Assembly: GCA_947446835.1 (NCBI GenBank)
Contig: CANFHS010000113.1
Span: forward strand, 1 to 7,706
DNA: 7,706 nucleotides
Source: Bacteriovoracaceae bacterium
Lineage (GTDB): Bacteria > Bdellovibrionota > UBA1018
Direction: 5' to 3'
In this document: positions 5,104-7,706 of the stretch, piece after piece
How positions within the stretch are numbered: the first letter of the stretch is position 1
Layout: each line of letters starts with the position of its first letter
Program-made: the position numbers and the translations under genes
The notes under the pieces: generated by a model
Databases searched by the model: none
Seen by the model: the letters and a program-made list of their open reading frames with translations, nothing else
Told to the model about the DNA's origin: nothing

Positions 5104-6513
5104 TCAGAGCATCTTGCCCGGGTTCATCAGGCCCCAGGGATCGAAGGCCTGCTTGATGCCTCTCATCAGGGCGATCTCGAACTCGGGACGAGAATAAGGC
5201 AGAGCAGCCTTCTTCAGAAGTCCGATGCCGTGTTCGGCCGAAACGCTGCCCCGGAAATCGCGCACGAAGGAAAAGAGCTGCGCATCCGAAGCCTTGCAGC
5301 GGGCCAGGAACTCCTCCTTGGGGAGGCCCTCGGGGCTGCGAATGAAGATGTGCAGGTTGCCGTCACCGATGTGCCCGAAGATGAAGACCTCGAACTCCGG
5401 ATAATCGCGCGCGTACTGGGCCTCGATGCGGGCCGAAAACTCGGGAAGCCTGGACACGGGCACCGACACATCGTGCTGATGCACCAGCCCTCCGTGCAGG
5501 ATGGCCTCGGCCACGCCCTCGCGGATCTGCCACAGGTCACGCGCCTCCCGGGGCGACTGGGCCAGCACGCCATCCTGGACCAGGCCCTGATCGAAGGCCT
5601 GCTGCAGCCACGACTCCAGGGCCTCGCGGTCCCGGTCGGCATCCTCCACCTCCATCAGCACCAGCGCGCCGTGGGGCGCGACAGGCGGAGTCTTGCCGTG
5701 GAAAGCGGTCGACTTCAGGTAGCAGGCACGGCTCAAGGTCTCGAACGCCGAAAGCGCGAAAGGCGCCTGCCTGGCAAAGGTGAAAAGCCGGATCACGGCC
5801 TCCATGTCGGAGAGCGCGAAGAAAAGCACATCCGCGGACCGGGGAAGCGGCGCCAGCTTGAGCGTGGCGGCGGTGATCACGCCCAGGGTTCCCTCGGCCC
5901 CGATCACCAGCTGGCGCAGGTCGAAGCCCGTGTTGTTCTTCTCCAGCTCGCCGTTCAGCTCCAGCACCTGGCCCTGCGGGGTCACCAGCTCGACCGACTG
6001 CACCCAGTTCCGGGTATTGCCGTAACGAAGCACCCGCACGCCGCCGGCATTGGTCGAAAGATTACCGCCCACCGTGCTTGAACCCTTGGAGGCGAAATCG
6101 ACCGGCCAGGTCAGACCCGCCGGCGCGCAGTGCTGGTGCACCGCTTCGGTCACGGCTCCGGCCTGCACGCGCACCGTGCGCGCGGCCAGGTCGAGGGGCT
6201 CGAGCCGGTTCATGCGCGTCAGGCTCAGCACCAGCTCGCCCTGGGCCGCGCAGGCCCCCCCCGAAAGCCCGGTCCGGCCCCCCGAGGGCACCACCGCCAG
6301 CCGGTTGCGGCTGCATAACTCCAGCAGGCGCGCCACCTCGTCGGTGGAGCGGGGAAAAGCCACCGCACAGGGGGCGGGCTCCAGGATTCCGCTCCAGTCC
6401 TGCCCGTACACCTTCAGATCGTCCGGCTCTCGGCTCAAGAAAGCGGGTCCGAAGAGCGTCTGCAATTCGTTCCAAAACCCTTCAGGAAGTGCCTGAGGCA
6501 GCGCGGTGGTCAT
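5104..6513 (-). CDS. FAD-linked 2-hydroxyacid dehydrogenase, D-2-hydroxyglutarate dehydrogenase/GlcD-like
   Basis: The 469-residue protein is full length for the VAO/PCMH flavoprotein family that oxidises D-2-hydroxyacids to 2-oxoacids. The FAD domain shows PSGGRTGLSGGA (76-87), STVGGNLSTNAGG (146-158) and IGAEGTLGVIT (204-214). The substrate half carries HIGDGNLH (381-388) and EHGIG (427-431), whose His381, His388 and Glu427 match the metal ligands of the family, and it ends with NPGKML. KNNTGFDLRQL (192-202) favours the D-2-hydroxyglutarate dehydrogenase branch over classical GlcD. However, the positions aligning with human Thr390 and Lys401 are Ala335 and Gln346, so the natural acid may differ. 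I chose the ATG at 6513, which has a weak GCAGG upstream; a TTG at 6522 would add three residues. Its start diverges from the Smr gene and its stop faces the pilin stop 10 bp away. The electron acceptor is unknown. Confidence 0.92.
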   Translation of the reverse strand: MTTALPQALPEGFWNELQTLFGPAFLSREPDDLKVYGQDWSGILEPAPCAVAFPRSTDEVARLLELCSRNRLAVVPSGGRTGLSGGACAAQGELVLSLTRMNRLEPLDLAARTVRVQAGAVTEAVHQHCAPAGLTWPVDFASKGSSTVGGNLSTNAGGVRVLRYGNTRNWVQSVELVTPQGQVLELNGELEKNNTGFDLRQLVIGAEGTLGVITAATLKLAPLPRSADVLFFALSDMEAVIRLFTFARQAPFALSAFETLSRACYLKSTAFHGKTPPVAPHGALVLMEVEDADRDREALESWLQQAFDQGLVQDGVLAQSPREARDLWQIREGVAEAILHGGLVHQHDVSVPVSRLPEFSARIEAQYARDYPEFEVFIFGHIGDGNLHIFIRSPEGLPKEEFLARCKASDAQLFSFVRDFRGSVSAEHGIGLLKKAALPYSRPEFEIALMRGIKQAFDPWGLMNPGKML

Positions 6514-6538
6514 TGCCTGCAAAGCATGGCAAAATTAT

Positions 6539-6543
6539 GGAGG
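6539..6543 (+). promoter_or_regulatory. Unusually close Shine-Dalgarno for the Smr gene
   Basis: GGAGG lies one base before the ATG at 6545, closer than the usual five to nine bases. The alternative in-frame GTG at 6506 has GAGG (6495-6498) seven bases before it, but that start would overlap the diverging dehydrogenase gene and add a 13-residue stretch with no match to the domain. I prefer 6545; the tight spacing may mean reduced initiation. Confidence 0.45.
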
Positions 6544-6544
6544 A

Positions 6545-6787
6545 ATGGCAAAGGACCTGCTTGACCTGCACGGTCACAAAGTCGAAGACGTCTGGCCGGC
6601 ACTGGACAAGTTCCTTCGCCAGGCCCAGGACCAGGGACTCAGCCAGGTACGGGTCATGACGGGCAAAGGCACAGGAAAGGTGCGGGCAGAAACCCTGCGG
6701 GCGCTCAAGCTCGGCGGATTTCCGCACAAGGCCGAACGACTCAAGAACGGCCAGACCAACGACGGAGTCTGGCTGGTCTTTCTCTGA
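6545..6787 (+). CDS. Stand-alone Smr-domain protein
   Basis: This 80-residue protein consists almost entirely of an Smr (small MutS-related) domain. DLHGHKVEDV (7-16) is the first signature, and VRVMTGKGTGKVR (35-47) is the second, the H/TGxG loop before the next helix, here with Thr in the first position. The C-terminal part LKNGQTNDGVWLVFL forms the closing strand. Smr domains bind nucleic acid and, in MutS2 and some single-domain relatives, nick or cleave DNA or RNA. Members have been linked to recombination suppression and to cleavage of mRNA on collided ribosomes. With no other domain attached, the substrate here cannot be told. The gene diverges from the FAD dehydrogenase with only 31 bp between starts and is followed after 13 bp by a secreted-protein gene, so the plus-strand genes may form one transcript. 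Confidence 0.9.
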   Translation: MAKDLLDLHGHKVEDVWPALDKFLRQAQDQGLSQVRVMTGKGTGKVRAETLRALKLGGFPHKAERLKNGQTNDGVWLVFL

Positions 6788-6800
6788 AACACCCATTCCC

Positions 6801-7349
6801 ATGCGTTCCACTGGTTCCTCATTTCCGCGCGTCGCAGCCCTCCTGACCGGCCTGATGCTTTTTGGCGCGTCGTGGGCCGGGGGCGCAGACCTTTCGGAAA
6901 CCGAAGTGCTGCAAGCGGCACCCCCGGATTTTCTGCACCTCCCGCCCGAGAAGGACTGCTGGAAACTGCCCCCGCCCGGGCGCAAGGCGTGTGAGCGCAC
7001 CTGGTACGAGTACCAGCTGGGCTGCCAGATGCGCTGTTCGCGGAAATGCATCCAGGCCGGCGTCTACAACGGCGCCTGCGCCGCGGAGTGCATCGAGGAT
7101 TGCCTGCTCCAGGGCTACTCGACCCCGCCTCCCCAGGAGAGCCTGCTGCTGGACTGCACTCCGCTGCAGGAGCTGGCGTCGCGGATCGGAAGGGCCACCT
7201 CGTTCGAGGTCTGCGGGATGGACTGCAAGCTCGAATCCAAAGGCCTCGTCTATCGGGGTGAGAAGATGGTCTGCTCCGTGAACCCGGTGGCCAAGGATCC
7301 GCTGCGCCGGCAGTGCGTGACCGTGACCTGCACCTGGCGCCTGCCCTGA
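6801..7349 (+). CDS. Secreted cysteine-rich protein with symmetric CX3C array
   Basis: Residues 1-26 form a Sec signal peptide (Arg10, hydrophobic core 11-22, likely cleavage after ASWA); no lipobox is present. The rest carries 14 cysteines at 53, 64, 75, 79, 83, 93, 97, 101, 119, 138, 142, 158, 172 and 177. The even number and export fit up to seven disulfides formed in the periplasm or outside the cell. Residues 75-101 form the pattern C-X3-C-X3-C-X9-C-X3-C-X3-C, which fits two short helices stapled together, reminiscent in spacing of twin-CX3C helical hairpins but not assignable to them. A further CX3C lies at 138-142, and 53, 64 and 75 are evenly spaced by 11. The start has no Shine-Dalgarno sequence; coupling to the Smr gene 13 bp upstream is possible. 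I do not recognise the family and assign no function. Confidence 0.85.
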   Translation: MRSTGSSFPRVAALLTGLMLFGASWAGGADLSETEVLQAAPPDFLHLPPEKDCWKLPPPGRKACERTWYEYQLGCQMRCSRKCIQAGVYNGACAAECIEDCLLQGYSTPPPQESLLLDCTPLQELASRIGRATSFEVCGMDCKLESKGLVYRGEKMVCSVNPVAKDPLRRQCVTVTCTWRLP

Positions 7350-7411
7350 TTCCTGTCCCGGCAAATCCTTCCTATCTGGGCTGAGAGGGAGCGGCTTGGC
7401 ATCCTGGAGAG

Positions 7412-7706
7412 GTGCGCCCGCATCTTCCATTCCTGATCCTCGCCCTCCTGACCCTGGCTCCGGTTCCGCGGGCCGCGGCCAACGACTGCGACATGCTCTG
7501 GCAGGTCACCGAGTTCATCGCGCCCCTGGTGGCCAGCTCGAGCGCCGACCTGGACCTTCAGTCCGGGTTCAAGCGGCTTCTGAAAAAGATCGAGGACGGC
7601 GACATCGAGGACGTGCTGAGCCTGGATGTGGACCCCGTTTCCGGGAGAAACGCCTACGACAAGCACGTCCGCCTCACCGCGGAGGAAGTGAAGCTCCGCC
7701 TGAAAG
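7412..7706 (+). CDS. Secreted protein of unknown function, 5' part (runs off window)
   Basis: A reading frame opens after the TGA at 7382-7384, and its only start before the hydrophobic core is the GTG at 7412; it stays open for 98 codons to the window edge. The first 23 residues form a Sec signal peptide (MRPH, hydrophobic FLILALLTLA, then Pro-rich to AAA with cleavage before Asn24). The mature chain begins NDCDMLWQVTEFIAPLV and continues with a charged, helix-like segment (FKRLLKKIEDGDIEDVLSLD, about 53-72). GGAG (7406-7409) precedes the GTG by only two bases, a tight fit. The gene lies 62 bp after the cysteine-rich gene on the same strand, so the pair may be co-expressed. The frame is supported by the signal peptide followed by a balanced soluble composition; the opposing minus-strand frame looks like a shadow. 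No family is recognised. Confidence 0.72.
   Translation, partial: MRPHLPFLILALLTLAPVPRAAANDCDMLWQVTEFIAPLVASSSADLDLQSGFKRLLKKIEDGDIEDVLSLDVDPVSGRNAYDKHVRLTAEEVKLRLK

Noticed and set aside
5091..5106. Bidirectional terminator between the pilin and dehydrogenase stops
   Set aside because: Only 10 bp lie between the stops and I see no stable stem followed by a T-run.
5230..6081. Plus-strand open frame of 283 codons opposite the FAD dehydrogenase
   Set aside because: The minus-strand protein is full length with all family motifs; the plus frame is an antisense shadow rich in His, Arg and Gly.
6513..6541. Sigma70-like pair TTGCCT / TATGGA between the divergent genes
   Set aside because: The spacing is 17 bp, but transcription would begin past the Smr ATG at 6545, which conflicts with the start and GGAGG site chosen.
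7250..7666. Minus-strand open frame at the right edge
   Set aside because: It crosses the 3' end of the cysteine-rich gene and opposes a plus-strand frame with a clear signal peptide; it has no recognisable motif.

Overview
This GC-rich window carries nine protein-coding genes, packed almost without gaps. I see no rRNA, tRNA, CRISPR array, insertion sequence or convincing intrinsic terminator. The base composition, the pilin style (prepilin motif, then RQSEAK, CLxxIGF and a closing WVIDQxKxLxNxxNG segment) and the bacterial DEAQ-type SNF2 protein suggest a high-GC relative of the old Deltaproteobacteria (Bdellovibrionota or Myxococcota-like). That placement is inferred from protein style and was not tested by any search.

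Layout. At positions 1-2197 (+) lies the 3' part of an SNF2-type helicase gene whose start is outside the window. Its stop overlaps the ATG of a shikimate dehydrogenase-like gene (2194-3075, +) that resembles the SDH-L/HI0607 branch rather than housekeeping AroE. A minus-strand gene (3023-3970) for a coiled-coil protein with an internal J-like HPD segment runs tail to tail into it, overlapping by 53 bp. Diverging from that gene are a small membrane-anchored protein of unknown function (4051-4425, +) and a type IV pilin-like protein (4479-5093, +). A minus-strand FAD-linked 2-hydroxyacid dehydrogenase (5104-6513) faces the pilin gene, with 10 bp between the stops. Diverging from its start are a stand-alone Smr-domain protein (6545-6787), a secreted protein with 14 cysteines (6801-7349), and the beginning of another secreted protein that runs off the right edge (7412-7706+), all on the plus strand.

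How the genes fit together. The helicase/SDH-L pair looks translationally coupled but has no obvious shared pathway. The small anchored protein and the pilin could be co-transcribed or separately controlled, since an 11-bp direct repeat and an AT-rich segment lie between them. The right-hand plus-strand run links a nucleic-acid-binding Smr protein to two exported proteins of unknown role. No defence system, phage or mobile element is evident. The most unusual items are the cysteine-rich exported protein with its symmetric CX3C array, the pocket substitutions in the FAD dehydrogenase, and the J-like protein whose arginine-rich tail is written antisense to its neighbour.
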